A DNA stretch of 64,000 bases from Trochalopteron elliotii (taxonomy: Eukaryota; Chordata; Aves; Passeriformes; Leiothrichidae): positions 297,863-361,862 of the forward strand of contig JANPWX010000359.1 in assembly GCA_024734555.1 (NCBI GenBank). Reading direction: 5' to 3'. The notes under the pieces were generated by a model. It was given only the letters and a program-made list of their open reading frames with translations. It had not been told where the DNA came from and did no database searches. How positions within the stretch are numbered: the stretch's first letter is position 1; each line of letters begins with the position of its first letter. Shown piece after piece: positions 12,101 to 27,100 of the stretch. Position numbers and translations under genes: made by a program.

Positions 12101-15100
12101 ATGTTAATTAAATCGCCAAAGTAGAGACACATGCAGTGAGAGTGACCTGTAGTTTTTCAGGGGGTGTAGCAGTTCCTTACCCAACCACTAAGCCAGTCTC
12201 CTGCCTGAGGCTCCCTCCAACGGAGAAAGGGCAGATAACGGGGAGGGGATCAAACTGCTCCAAGAAATGTCTCGCCCCTCAGGAGCACTCTGAATTCAGC
12301 TACAGTTTAGCAATGCATATTAATTTCCAGTGCATAAACTAACACTTGAAACATACTAATATATCATGCCAGTTTTATTCCTGGTAACATTTACTTTTCC
12401 CTAAAACTGTCAAGAGGGCTCAAATACAGTAGATCCTTTCAGCAGTGCAAGATGTGAGTTCTTCACACAAGTGTTAGTATTGTACAGCCTTTCTTTCAAA
12501 ACAGTGCAATTCTCTGCTCAACTTGCCTTTGTACCAGAGAGAACTGGTGGTCTTTCAGAGGCCAGCTCTAGATCAAGTACATGGGTGGCAGCATCCTTGC
12601 AATGTATTCTGTTGGCAGATTCCTCCTTGGGGTCCCACTCACCTACGTCTGAGAGGTACCATTGCTTCCAAGGCCCAGCAATGCTATTACTAGGCAATAA
12701 AATAAATGTCAAGAAACTTACTGGCAAAGTCACTGCATCTGCAGAAGTCAAGATTATTTGTAGGGTGCTTTGGACTACAGAAGTTGTTCTGAGGATCAGT
12801 TAAGGGAGTGACATGTTACTGTTTTGGAGCGAGCGGTAATGATTTGTTCTCACTGAACTTGGCCAAGACACAAGAGAGGGAACAGCAACGAGCAGACTTG
12901 ACACACACTGTCTCATCCAGCAGATTTCATGGCAAAATAAGCATTACACAGGTGTTTCACAATGGCAGTCCTGCTACAAGTGGAACCAGTCCACTTCTGA
13001 AAATGAAAAACCAATTACTCATCTGTACTGCCTTAGGTTTGCTGGGAGAACTCAGACTAATTTCTGAAGCAAGTAAGGACAGACCAGCAGGGAGAGATCC
13101 ATGTCTAGCCAAAAACACAAAAGAAAGATGCTGGGATTTGGACTTCAGTTAAGCTGCACCACTTTTAAACCATGCTCTTCCATGCTTATCATGCTTCCTA
13201 CTTTCACAGGGACAAGAAACGTGAATCTTGCAATGGTGTCACACTGAAAAAAGATACAAGAATTCCCTCTGATAGTGCATTATTAAGGAGATAACCAAGG
13301 ATCCAAAGACATGCTACCTAAATTTTAAGGAGTCAAAACTGGGGAGACATGGTACAGAAAGAATCCTCCATTTCCTAACATGTCATGGACATGGCAAAGA
13401 TGTGAACACAGGAGTAAAACCTTCTGCCTGTTACAGTTCTAGACATGTACCTCAGACTGATACAGAAAACAGAGGTCATGAGAAATATATCTGGCATTCA
13501 TATATGATTGTGCATCCAAAATAAATCTTTACTTGGGCTGTCAGCCTAGCTCCTCCTTTCCTTGAACTTGTCCCCATAGACTCCAAAGAACACTCTCAAA
13601 TGGGAAAATTGTAACAGGATACATGGAAACAAAAAGCAACTAAGGTAATTAAAGGCTACCCTATTTGACATGAGACACAAGTCTAAATATTACAAAATAT
13701 GGTATCTTAGAAGTAACATCTCTACATTCAACAATTTCAGAATGATCTGAGCCCCAGTGATCTAAAGTTCAAAAGTTAGCTTTGCTCATTAAAAAGCAGA
13801 TGAGCACATCTTTAATCTCTGTTTACCCTGAGTGCTAAAGACAGGAGTGTTAATACTAATACAGCAGTAAAACATATACACAATAGTTTAGTTACTTCTT
13901 CCACTGCCCACAAATTATGTATCAAAGACACCATGGGATTGTTTGAGCTCTTTAGGACAGGTTAAGTTGCACTAGATCCACATGGATATCAAAGAACAAG
14001 CACAGTGTGGTGATGTCAACATGATTTTAAAGTACAGGAAGAGTGTATTTTACACAACATCATGTCCCCAATATTTAGATGTTCCCTGTCTTGCCATAGA
14101 CAGAAACGGTGGCAGAGAAGCAGCAGAGAGAGTGGAGAACTGGGACAAAGCCCAGCAGCACAGAAAGATCTCAGGAACAGAACAGAGGTTTGACCAGAGA
14201 GTCTTCTTTGGCATTTCCTAAACGTTTTATAGGCAACATTGTACTTCATTTCAGTGAGCAAGAAGCATTCTCCAGGTGAAATAACCTCCTTGTTACACAT
14301 TTATATAGAGTTACAGAAGAAAAAAAGCACATATTACCTATGCTGTGTGCCATTGCAAAACCGTATTGTGTTTGCAGAAGGAAGCGATTAATATTCAATA
14401 TTATGTACAATTTCAATGGAACAACAAGTCTACCCAGAAAAGTTATTAAAATTGCATGCTTGTTCAAACTCAAGGTAAGTCAGACTTGCTCAGCAGTGCA
14501 CAATAAAATTAATAAAATTAATTTTCTCAGTGTATAGTGATTTTTTTTAGCAAGCTCAGGGAGAAAATTTTGACTTCTTATTCTGTTTTGAAAATTGGCT
14601 ATTCTATTTGGTTTGGGTTTTTTTTAAATAACAGTAATTTGCAATACAGTAAGATGGTAAACCTGTGTTAAAAGGCTCTGTTATGAAAAGCTTATGAAAA
14701 GAAAAAAGATTTCCATATTCAATGAAAATTCTATTAACTTCAATTGTATTCTACAGTTTGAGAAGAATTATAAGCCTGTTCATTTTTTAAAGAAAGGATT
14801 TGCCTTCTCTAATAGCTTTTTGTTACTACTTCATTTGATGAACATCCTTTATTTTTCCATTTGTTTTGTTTGTAAACACCTGGTTTATATGCCCTTAAAA
14901 GCAATGGATATTTTTGTTGCTCAGACAAATTAGTTAATACGACAATTAATTCCTACTCCCAAACAAGTCTTGTTTCCTCAGTTAGATTTACATAAAAGTG
15001 TTGAGACTTTCACAATGTGTATAATCAGATACAGTGACACAGCATGCACTTGACAGCAACAGCTTCAAAGAACTTCAAATTTCTCTACATCAAATAACAT

Positions 15101-18100
15101 CTGAAGATGAGCGACATACTCAACCTACAGAGAAACAGTAAATATACATTCTAGCTATTAAAATTTAAATTATTATCTTTCAAAAAGGGATCTTCATAAC
15201 CCCATAATCAAATGGCTTCTATCAACAGAAACATTTCCATGTCTAGAAAAGCATTCTAAAGAGTCTCAGAATTGGATATTTATGGAAATAAGATGACTCC
15301 TGGATTGTCATTTTGTTTTCATGTTATCCATACTCCTTCTGAAGTTACAAATGCAAAGAAATTTTCTGTTTCAATGATGCACAATTTTGCTACCAGTTGT
15401 GACAGTTATGCCTATATTTCTACCCTGACTCAAAGAAATGAAGAACAAAATCAAACATGTTGAAACTGGTACACAATAACTACACCAGTTTTTCCTAAGT
15501 GTGAATATATTGAAATAATGCAAGATAACATCAGAATAGTAGTGTAATAACATAGTTCGACCTGAAAAAGAATTTGGGCTCAAATTTTTGAATATTATTA
15601 TTTGTTCAGAAAACTTCTGTTTGTTCTGATACCAAAATCTATGTATCTTTAAGTATCAGATAGTTACAGCTGCATTATTTTTAATCCAGTTCTTAAAATT
15701 CACAGTAAAAATGAAAGATTGAAGATGAGTTAGTCTGTCAAGCTGATTCCCCATAAAGCTCATAAAGCCTGTGCTGTAGTTTATTTTAAAAATTTTCTTA
15801 ACTATTATCACTGCAAATGGCCTAAAGCTAGGAGAGTATGCCTACTCACACCCCGTGGCTAAACAAATATACTACTCAGTGCTAGTTTATATAACATGCA
15901 ACAGGACACAACAGATGCTGCAGAATTTGAAACAAGCACAATCTGAATCTGTTTTCACTAAAATGGACATAAACCTGCTAATTTCTGGTCTGGCAGAATA
16001 TTATAGGGTCAAAAAAAATTTGAAAAATAAGACAATAGATAAATAATTGCAGTGGTGTCTTCAAATTCCCCAGTATTTATTTTATACTTAATTGAAAGCA
16101 ACACTCTCCTGGTTCACAAAAGTATTTAGGTTACCAGCACCAGCTCTTATCAAGCACCATGTGATATTGAAACAAAACCTAAATAATCTGGGGGTTTCCC
16201 TGGAGGTAAAAGGCCTTTTAGGCAAAATACTACCCAATAGGATATCTGGACACTAAAATGGCAACTATATATATTGTTTCAACATAAAATGTTGTACATT
16301 ATAGGACCATCTTCTACATTGATATCATCTGTAGGAGGTCATTTTCCTGTGACACTACGAATGATTTTCTAATAATAACAGGCTCAAACTTGTTTCTCTC
16401 AAGAAATACAACTGCTGTTCAGACACTTAAAACTACAAATACCAAATTCTGCAGTATTTCAGCTGTCCAAGTGATACAGATACCTACTGCCAAGCTGACA
16501 GAACTAGAAACAGTAGTCATAGTGAAAACAAAAGCATACTGTGTTTTGGGGTTTGGCCCCCCTTTTCTTTTTACTCACTTTCTTAATGAAGTCAGGGATC
16601 TCCTTTTTCTCTGAAAGGTGGTTTAAAGAGGAGCAGCATTGTACCTCCAAGATATATCCTTCACTATTGACGTCACCTTTTGAAGACCTAATGAGGCAGA
16701 CAGAAGAGAAGGATCAATTTCTGTTGTTACAACTGGATACCCAGATATCCCATTTATAAGTATTTCTCCTGGAGAGCTAAACTTCAGACAAAACTTTGCT
16801 TCCAACACATTCCCCCCACTGAACTCAATGCAGTTCTGACAAGTGGCAGCTACAGTATCTGACCCACATGCCGGGGGAGCAGATCACACCAATGACCACA
16901 GATGGTGGGATGTTTCAGGGACTTCCAGATTTCTTTTTCTGTCCAAGAAACATTTTGGCAGCCTGGCATCTAGGGCCAAAACCAAGGAGATGCACAGGTG
17001 ATACATCTCAGGATATAAAAAAAGGAGGTTTCAATGCAATGGTCTGACAGATGCTCTGCACCTCACAAGGCAGCCTGATATAAGAAGCATTTCAGACAGC
17101 AATTAAGAGAAACCCCTTCTCTTTATCTAGAACCATTTCAAGTCAACATCTAAAATCAGGGGCTAATAAAATTTAACCTTCAGTGTTACCTTATGTTTTG
17201 TTTTTGAGAAATGTAAAGCTGTGCCTGATGTCCCTTCTCTTTCAGAAGAGACTACTAAAGTAATTCAAAGAAAAAAAAATCTGCCATATGCATTTGTTGA
17301 ACAAATGAGCACTGTGGAAATAAGGTATTGGTCAAAATATGCCAAGAGAATGTTTGGAAGTTATACAGAATGATCTTCAGAAACAGTCTGCAGGCAGTGC
17401 TACTGAAGGCAGTTTTCACCTCCTCCAGACTCCCACGAAAGGAAACTGATGTACCTGATCAATAGAGGATACCTAGACAATCACTCACTTTCTCAGTTTT
17501 TCAGAACACACGGAGGAACATTAAAAATAAAAGCTAGCCTGTCATTCTTGGGATTAATAACAAAGCAAATATCTAACACTTCACAGAGAATCAAAAGATC
17601 TAGTTCCAAGTGAAGAACTAATCCTGGCCAGCAGCTGTTTGATGCCTGGACACCTGGAGGACAGGAAGAAAGGTACAGAAGTTTGAACTGGGAATGATGA
17701 GGAAGCAGCAAAACAGCAAAACAGTGGCTTGGCAGGGTTACCACGCTTACAAAAGGCCTGTTCTGGGGACTGGGTCTGTGTGACACGTAGAACACGCTTC
17801 AGCGACAGAGAGTCCCAGGGGCTTTCCCGAGACATTTACAGTTCCCGGAGCCATGCGATGCGTAGGCTGCTGACTGCAAACTGGCAGTGTTTCCTAGGCA
17901 ATACTGCAGACATTTGCTATATTTGATCCTCCCACTTTCACACAGGCTACATTCTCACTTCATTTCTTACTTACACCTGAACAGGTGGTGGCAGACTGTG
18001 CATTGTTTGGTGACACTGAAGCCCTTTCCCTATTTGTTTTTCCCCTCTTTTCTAGGTTTTTCTTATAACCTGTGGTTCCATTCTCTACTTCACTCAGAAC

Positions 18101-21100
18101 AAAAAATTTAACAAAGCATTGGTGTTCATGAAAATTCTCCAAACATCTTTATAGAATTTACACAAGCCATTATTGGGGAACTAACAGTATTCCAGCACTA
18201 CTCCTCTGCAACTGGCACACATAAATTAATTTAAGCAGCAATAACAACTTTGTCAAGAAAATAGAAAATCATTTTGAGAGGGACAACACGTGTACTGCAG
18301 ACAACTATTTTTGCTGTTCTAAAGTCCTAGCTAAAAAAATCTATTCTGTGCAGATTTTCTGCCACAGATGAACTTGAGAACATAAAAATAAACTTTAGAA
18401 AGTCTCCCTGCTAGTGCACTTACAATCAGACCTACTTTTTTTTTCTATCTGAATATGACTAACAGGAAAAGTAGCCTTGATGTTATCTAGTCATGTTCCA
18501 GACAGAAATAACATGAACTAGGGCTCTCTAATGCTCAAGCGATCAACAAACCATGAAAACTGCCACTCAATATTGCAAAGTCCATACAACATCAAGTGGA
18601 GCAAATACAACTCTCCAGTGCTTTGGCTGTTGCATAACGACAAACCAGAAGTGTGTTTCCAGCAACAGGCAGCAAGGAACCGCACCCTATTTTAGACAAC
18701 CAATCCCATTTTAGAGGGTCAACTCCAAAACTACAAATGCAAGGAAAAAAACATCTCCACTATTTTCCTTCTTGGATAGAAGCTCCCTTCCAGCCCAGCT
18801 GAGGAAGCCACTCCCCTCCCAGAGACCATAAAATACTACAGCAGAAATTCAAAGTTAAGATATCAAATCCCAGAAATTAAGTATGTGTCATGGTATTTCT
18901 GAGCCCACCCATTTGGCAAAGGCTGTTCATAACTCTGGCAGTGCCAGTTTTCTCCAGCACAGTGAGAAAACTTACTGTTCTAATTACTCTGAAAGAATGA
19001 GAAAGACTATTTTAATGTTATAAATCCCCTGGCTACCTGGAAAAAGAAATCCTTTTCAACCTATACAGGTAAAGTTCATAGGAAGGTATAAGGAAGAGAG
19101 AAGCCGGCCTTGAACCACTCTCTCCTAATTCCTCTCCTCCCCCTGAACAGCTCCCTGAGCTCTGATTTTGTGCAATTTTTTGAGGACCTACTTCCGACCC
19201 CTTTGAAAGGAGTAGAAGTTATCTGTCATACAGATTATATCCATAAAAATATAGTGATTATTACTACAGCTGCTTAAAATGTCCTCTTTAACTCCTTTAA
19301 GAAACACTTACTTTAAAATACACTTGCTGCTTGGAAATATTTAATTGGAGACACTTAATTCCTTCTCTAACAGTTTGGGGGCTACCTCTGCACTAGGGCT
19401 CATGAAAGAAATGGCATCAAATACGATTGCACTCTGTTAAGAACATTATTTTACAGAACACACTTAACAGATCCTACTAAGTGCCATAAAATCCTTAGTC
19501 TAAATCTTCCAATAGAAGGACTTTATATTTCCAAGAAGTATTTTTCCATACTCTCAAGTAAATTAGGCATAGACATACATATGTCTATGTTATTATGTTA
19601 AAATGTTAGTATGTTAAATGCAAGTCTTTGTCTATACTAGTAGTTTTCACCTTTTTAGGAAAACGTTAAAAGCCTGTTATTCCATCAAAAACAAACAAAC
19701 AAACAGAACAAGAGACATAGCTTTTCACATGAAAATAATAAATACCTGTGGATGTCACAGACCACAAAAAAAAATTCTGAGCAAAGCTAGGCGGGCAAGG
19801 AATTGTTTTTAGTCTCTATGCAATAAACAGTGCATTTCATACGTGTATCACAAAGTATTTCATTAAATATCATAAAAGTCTCTCATTAAACTCTTTGAAT
19901 ACTATTAATATAGCCATAGAGAAGTAGGTAATTATAGGTACAGGTAAATTCTGTATTAACAGAAATTAATTAGTTTTAGTTTTATTAATTTAATGGGACT
20001 ATTTTTAGGACCACTTTCATTAGAAACTATGAAATAGGACCCCTCCAAAATGTACATCTATCAAGATCCCAGAAGCAAGAGAAAAAAGTCCAAAGAGCAC
20101 AGTTCTGTGCACTTGCATTCCTCTGCTTTCTTCTGAAAAAGGACTAATGTCAATTGTGAGAATAACCTAACAATCCATACCCTGGAGTCTCTTACCAGTT
20201 TTATAGCACAGGATGTTACTGGGAGTCCAACTTATAAAATATTTTAAAATTAAAGCAATGGTTTTATGTAAAGTTGATTTTCACTTTCCCATCATAAAAC
20301 ATTCCTCAAGAAAAAGCAGAAGAGAAAGAGAAATGCTGAGATCAGTTTAGTCAAAAAAGTGTGTAAGCTCCAGCAGCTCTAAAGACCTCCCTTTTCTTCT
20401 GGATGCACGGTCAGAAAGTTCTTCCTTTTCTTTTCATCCTCCTAAGCTGGAAAATGGAATTTTCCTCCCTTCACTCCTGCAAACATTTGGGGGGTTTGTA
20501 TTACCTTTACTCCTCTGATAAAGGAAATCACTGGGTTAATTAAAAAAGGTCCAGCCCTGAAAGAAGCACACCTGGATACACTAATGCTGTGCCCTTCTTG
20601 GAAGCCAGGATGAACCGGAGAAGCTGCTACATCCGGACTCACTACAGCACCCTGTACTCACCATAACACATTTTGGGATACCAGAGAGGGAACACAAGGG
20701 ACAGCACCAACAACACTAGCACTCTACCTCCAGTGAGGAAGGGCAGTCTCCTGCCTCCCGCCCCAGGAGAGGACAACCACTGGTTGGCCATGGAGATTGA
20801 CAGAAAACTTCAATGCAACTTACACACCCTGGGCTTTCCTTTGTTTTTCTTCATTTTACATTGTTTTTCATTAATCATTTTCCTGAAGGAGGGCTCTTCT
20901 ACCACTGTAGGTACCCTCAGTGGACCATGGACAACCTCAATCATAGATGGCAAAGAGTTGAGGTGGAATTTCAGTCTACCTGATCCTGAGCAGAGGGATA
21001 GTATTTGCAGGCCTGGTGGGGTGAGGGTAGAGGGTACCCTCAAAATTTTACCAATATGGAAAGGGCTCAGGACCACAGACTTCCAAAAAGTGTCATCCTG

Positions 21101-24100
21101 AATTCTTAATAGGGCTTCTAGTGCCACTAAACAAGAAGATTATACATAGAATAAATAAGACTTTAACTTATAATTGGAAGTTCACTGGCCAAAAATACGT
21201 TACAATGGTTGTTCCACTAGGCTGCCATTTCCTGCACAGCTGTTTGCTGTTAAGCACTGTTTCATGGTAGAAAAACCATAACCAGCTGTGGAGAACCAGT
21301 AACTTACACAGTAACTATTAAAGCTGACAACTCGGTGTCCATTACAAACTGGATTTCCAATCCTTTTCAGATACAAGAAGGAATTGAGGAAGCCAACATT
21401 TGGTCCTAATCTTCCTGAAGTTCCCTATGCCCATGAGCTCAGCAAGCCAAAACACACTTGTAAACTGCAGACACTCTAAAATCACTATTTCATTAAGATG
21501 ATGCTAAGAATGTAAGCGCAGTTTTGAGACTTTCCACTACACAGGAATAGCTCTACCACTCAAACAGAACTGCATATCCACCACAAACTGGTCTACATTA
21601 CAAAAACAATAAAACCACACCAAAGTGATTAACATTAGCAGCTGGTATCTCTACAATTTCAAGTCATAAATCCAGCAAAGCTAGAGTATCTGAAAACCAA
21701 GAACACAACAACTAAAAATCTACAGGTTTTATGATCCCCATCCAAAACCCACACCATTTTTTATAAAAATAGAAGCAGGTATATTGCATCCTAAGAGTCT
21801 CAATTCTAACCCATGTGACACTGTTTTAATGTTTTTACCTAAACATTTTCTTTGCTGTAGGAAACCTTATCACTGGAATATGTATTATTTGTTAGTAAAA
21901 TCTATAAACTTCTTTTAATGACAGTATATAAAGTTTCTTGAGAAAAGTTTGGGCATGTATTGATACACAGGCATCTTTAATGTGCAGTGTTTATAATTTT
22001 CAGAATACAGATGAAAGAACATTTATTTTGGGTCTCTGTTAAAAGTTATTGTGAGGAAATATGTATTTCTTTGAACTTGTAACAAATAACAAGCCTTCAA
22101 AACTCAAACCATTGTCCTTTGTGCTAAAGGAAGATATCTGTTGACTCTTGGGCATGGAATAAATATTATCTTTTCATTAAGTTGAAATCAGCCTGCTGAG
22201 AGCAACAACACACACTGCATTTGTACATAAACCTGTTTGATCCTAATGCTCATGAAGATAAATTCAGACATTTCTCATCTTCAAGCTTAAATCCTAGATG
22301 AAAACCAAATACACACACACACACATTTATATTCAAAATAAAAATGTATTGTATCAATGCAAAGTACCTACTTTCACCAAAGTGAAAACATCAAAGTGAA
22401 ATACCAGCAAAATCAGGAAACTGTAAAAATCTTGATTTACTATTAAACTTTTGAACTCAGTCTGTTATAATCCTTTGCAGATAAACAGAGTTCTTGTTAT
22501 CCAACTGATGATAGTTTGCATTTTGTCAGGACTAACAGATACAGGAATTACAGAAATAGAAGTAGAATCATCTCATCAAGTGAATCTCTACAACTCCTGA
22601 CACCTCATCATTTTGCAGAAAGGGAAAATAGCTGCAAAGCTGTTTGAGGCAAACAGAGATTTAGAACATTTAGAAACTCTAAAAAATTATGGTTAAATTA
22701 CAGTACTTAGTCTACTTCTGCAGAGCAATGTTTCCCTGTTGATTGCTTTTTTGACTGAAGGCAAAACACGTAGATGGTACGTCCTACGACATAGATGGAA
22801 CAACAGGGAGAAATTCTTTGGAATACCATTTATATCCCCTGCTTCTCTATCATGGTGAAATGAAGCATCTGCAAACATGTCAAAACTATTATAAGCAGAC
22901 AGTTTATGAGCCCATACCCTGTATCTTTCCTGGTAAAAGAAAATGGAGGTTGCTTTCCAGTGCTGAGTACTTAGAAAAGAACAGCAAAACATTTTAACTG
23001 ATGTTGAATTTTGAAACTTTAAGATACCAGACAGGGGTATCATACTACAGGTTGCTGGGAACAAGTTAAAGCTGCTTTGTTATAATTTTGTTCAGGGGCT
23101 GACTTAGCAATTTCTCTGCAGGGAACAGGTAACCTGCAACAGCCACAAGCTGACAAAAATAAGAACGCACCCGAGACACCTGCACAGAGATTGTTAAAGC
23201 AAAAAACCAGTGAGTGTAGAAATAAAAGGCCAAGGAGAAAAAGGTTATTGCACACACAAAGAACTACTAATTTTTGTTCCTCAGGGGAATGTAAGCAACA
23301 TACATGTTACTCGCTTCATCTTGGTTAGCCAGAACCTCCCGAACACATGGACCTTCCCCCCTCCCTTCCATCAGCAGAGACCCACTGTCACACGCTCAAG
23401 CTTTTCAGGTATCAGTTTTATTGCCTTTCCTGAGATTCTAAGTGTAAATCAGCGTGAATTTACTCTCCTCAAGCATGAGTGTGACCAGCAGGCCACATCT
23501 ATGCTTCAGTCTTGGGGCCTTCCCTAAATTCAGGGAGGAAAAATCTGTAAAAACCTGGGCTCAAAAGAGTTTTCTTTGCACAACTGATACAAGATCCTTC
23601 AATATTTCTTCTTCAAGAAACCCACATATTTCAGAACTCAGCACAGACAATAGAACAGACAACCGCTTTTTAGCTAAGTCCACTGAAATTTAGAGGGGGG
23701 AAAGAAAGTATTCCTGAGCATTGAATTTATTATTCTTTTATCCGACTCCATTCTATGTGACTTTCAAATCATTTCCTCAACTGCTTAGTGTACACCATGC
23801 CATTAGATGCTACAGAAATATTCATTCCATTAAATTTAGTGAGAGCAACAGCAGAGTTGTTTGGCAACTTAGTAGACTACATTCATGCCCAGGGCCTCTA
23901 AAGAATTAAACACTCCGACATTTATTTAATTTACTTTAATTGAACATGATGCTTTTTGCACTGCAAACAGTTGCATTGTTTTTTAACAATTTTTTTTAAC
24001 AAAAAAACAGTTTGCATTGATTTTTTAAAAAATCTGTCCCTTAACTCCATATTTTTCCTAACACTTCCAGTGGATAATCCTTGGTTTTCAATATGTACAG

Positions 24101-27100
24101 CTTCCATATATATTAGGGATGTGTTTCTTCAAATGTCCTACAGCAGGAATGACTCCTATTTCCATATTTACCACAAATGATTACATAGCCAAGATAACAA
24201 AGCCAGAGATATCAGTACAGATTAAACAGAAAGTTATCAAAATTACTTTAAAAGTCACCTTAATGTACAATGCCATTGCAAATTCACTAGGAATATTTTG
24301 AAACTACAGGACAATGGCAAAACAGGATAAAAATAACACTAACAGGTACTGTTTCCACGAGTTCTAATGCACAACATGCCTCAGCACTACCTTTTCCATT
24401 TTATTGTAGAACAAATTCAGGCACTGCACATCTCACTGACAGCAGCAGAATGGTGTTGCTAGTGCCATTATCTGCTGAGCTGGCATAGCCTCCTCCTACC
24501 TCTCGAGAGGCAGAGCCATAAAACTAAGTCCTCAAAGCAGAAGTCAACAGTATTAATTTCAAACCAAAAACTGACATGGAAAGGTGCAACACTGACTAAA
24601 GACTAATTCAAGCATTCGGTTCTGTCGCTGTATAGATGGAACTGGCATTATTGTAGGCACAAATGCAACAATTTCATTTCTGTTCCATTCAGGGAACAAA
24701 AAAAGAAGGTAGAAAACACCCTCGGTATCTGCCAGACAACGGCCAGATGAAGTGCAGAGTGCTGGAGCCACCTGTGATGAAACACCTGCAGTGAGAAAAG
24801 AGCTGCAGCCTCAGGTGTTCTGCAGGAAGTGCCCAGGAAGCCCAAGGGTGGGCCCCACACCAAGGTACAGGGTTTTTTATGACTCCTGGCTCCCCATGAA
24901 CACCATACCACCGAAGGGATGGATTTGTATTCCACAGCATAAATGACATTACTAATGATCTTACAACCCTGGCTGGACTACTTTTACACCTAAAAATCTT
25001 ACGACAGAAATAAACACTCATCTGTAGCCTAAGCAGACCTAATTTCAACCCACAATTTAACTGTTATGTACAGAGACAGCCTTGAGATGACAAGACACCT
25101 GACAGTCCTCAGGGGAGTCATTATCAGCAGAGTTTAATCATTATCAGCAGTGTAATGAGAAAGGTTAATTAAAAAAATTAACAGTATGTCTTTTTTTTTA
25201 ATACTGTTACATATTTTTAGTCCCCAGCTGTTGGTGGAACGACATAAACTGGCAGTTCAGATACAGGTGGTCTCCTAGGCATGCCATAGTCATCTGAAAT
25301 CTGTGCAACACCCATCTCTCTTCACGGCACTTGGCAATGCAAATATTTGTTGCACCCACACACTACAGGAGAAGCTGATTCCAACACCCTCAGCCAAACT
25401 CAGGAGCATTTAAGCTACATGAAACATCAAACTGATGTAATTTCCCTTTCTGGTACTTGTTTTTTTCCTGCTTCACCACGTCTCTTCCGCTTCCCTAGGC
25501 AGTCAGAAATGACAGATAAGGGAACGCAGAGAAACGGACTGTGAATGTAAAAAGAAATAGAATTGGTTCAAGACTCTCTACTGTCTTCAGTTTTGTACAG
25601 TCATTTACATCACTGTCTAAAGTGTGTGACACTGGCACCCAAGTGAGTGAGCAGGCAATTAAGGTTTTGTACTCTTCCACAATCACTCTGCAGAGATGTA
25701 AACTACTGGATACAGTGTGAGAGCAGTGACACCCTGAGTGCTCTGGCTTGAGAACCACATCACTCCACTGAAAAGGAAGCTGCTCTTCCCTGACACGTCT
25801 TCAGAGCTCAGACCTGGAAGATGTTGAACCCTCACACCCCAACCAACAAAGTCCTTAAGTGCTTACTTAACATCACAAATTCATGCATGTAAATACTTCC
25901 ACTGCTTGCAGCAAGGTATTGTGTAGGCAGGGAAGGCAAGGCCCCAAAACCATGCAACCTCAGCCCAACATAACCCAACAAGTTCAGCCAAACATTCTAT
26001 GTTTTAACCATAAAACTGGAAGCCATTTAAACAATAATATCAGGCAAGCCAGCATAAAGTCCTGTATTAATAAAACTAAAATCAAGTCAAGGTAAATTAA
26101 GAGTTGTTTTAGAAGCTCAAATTGCCTGTGACACCTAATGCCTACGTATATTTGCTAACAAAATACAGAACGTTTTCCTTAGGTCAGAGGCTGAATTTCA
26201 ACTCTGTCCATAACCTCTAGCAACTGTCCACCACGCTGCAGCAAATTGAATGGTGAATGGTTTGCTTTTTAAATAGAGGTCTAAACCAGCTACATCCCTT
26301 CCTTCAAGCATCAGCACAGAGAGAGGGACTAGGATTAGCAGATGGAGGTTTAATTACCTGCCAGCCTTCAGAATTGGTCATTGTAAGAAAGACTGGACTG
26401 GGGAGCTAATGTAGGAAACTGTAGAGAATGGCTGCAACAATACAGGTGTCTGGAGAGCTGGGGTTGGTCAGATAATATTAAATTAGGTTTTAAATCATTA
26501 ACCAAAAATATCCACATTTTAGTTTTCTTCTGGGCTATTTAACAGCACATCCTATTGATTTTTTTAGAAATTGCATTAAATCATAAAAGAACAGAGTCCC
26601 TCTTTCTTTATTCACCTTCAGACTTTGTACATTTTAAGTACACTTTGTACATTCTTAGCACATTTTAAGAAATTAGCAAAGCAGGAAAGCAATCTTCTTA
26701 TTTATGGAGTTTGCACTGATGAAAAATTTGAAGGAACTTGCATTGTTTAGAAGAAAGAAGGGCCTGAAGTCTACACGTAAATTTAAGAAGTATGCATTAG
26801 TACTTATTAATTAATTACTCAAATTAATTGCATTAACTGTAACCGTCTAAACACAAAATATGCCTTTCCTAAGCAAACAATTCTTCTGTCATAATTTAAT
26901 CTAATAAATTCCTAAAGGGTACCCACAAGACCATCCTCACAAACTGTCATGCATAGGGCTTGTTTGTTTGCCTCTCATGACAACACATCCCAAAATACAG
27001 AGCATATTTCAACTTGTTATTCTCCAAGTCCCTTGCCAAACTGCAGACAAATTGTAAACATGAAGAACATGTTAAGCCTATTCAAGCCCACAAAAAAAAA

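Larger units (their letters stand above)
3133..16578 (-). other. RFTN1: RFTN1 intron 4
   Basis: About 13.4 kb of intron between exons 4 and 5. It contains the A/C-rich simple repeat at 5577-5727, a perfect 9-bp-stem hairpin at 7101-7122, short tandem duplications (for example at 6044-6070), and the possible cassette exon at 10082-10180. No mobile element was recognised. Conserved-looking, homeodomain-site-rich AT stretches exist, but conservation cannot be judged from one sequence. Confidence 0.92.

Noticed and set aside
16541..16808. Open frames of 72 (plus) and 61 (minus) codons over exon 4
   Set aside because: The minus one is in a different frame from the raftlin peptide, and the plus one is antisense; both are shadows of the real exon.
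20673..21127. 142-codon plus and 105-codon minus open frames overlapping each other in intron 3
   Set aside because: No recognisable domain, no coherent splice context, and overlap on both strands suggests locally few stop codons rather than coding.
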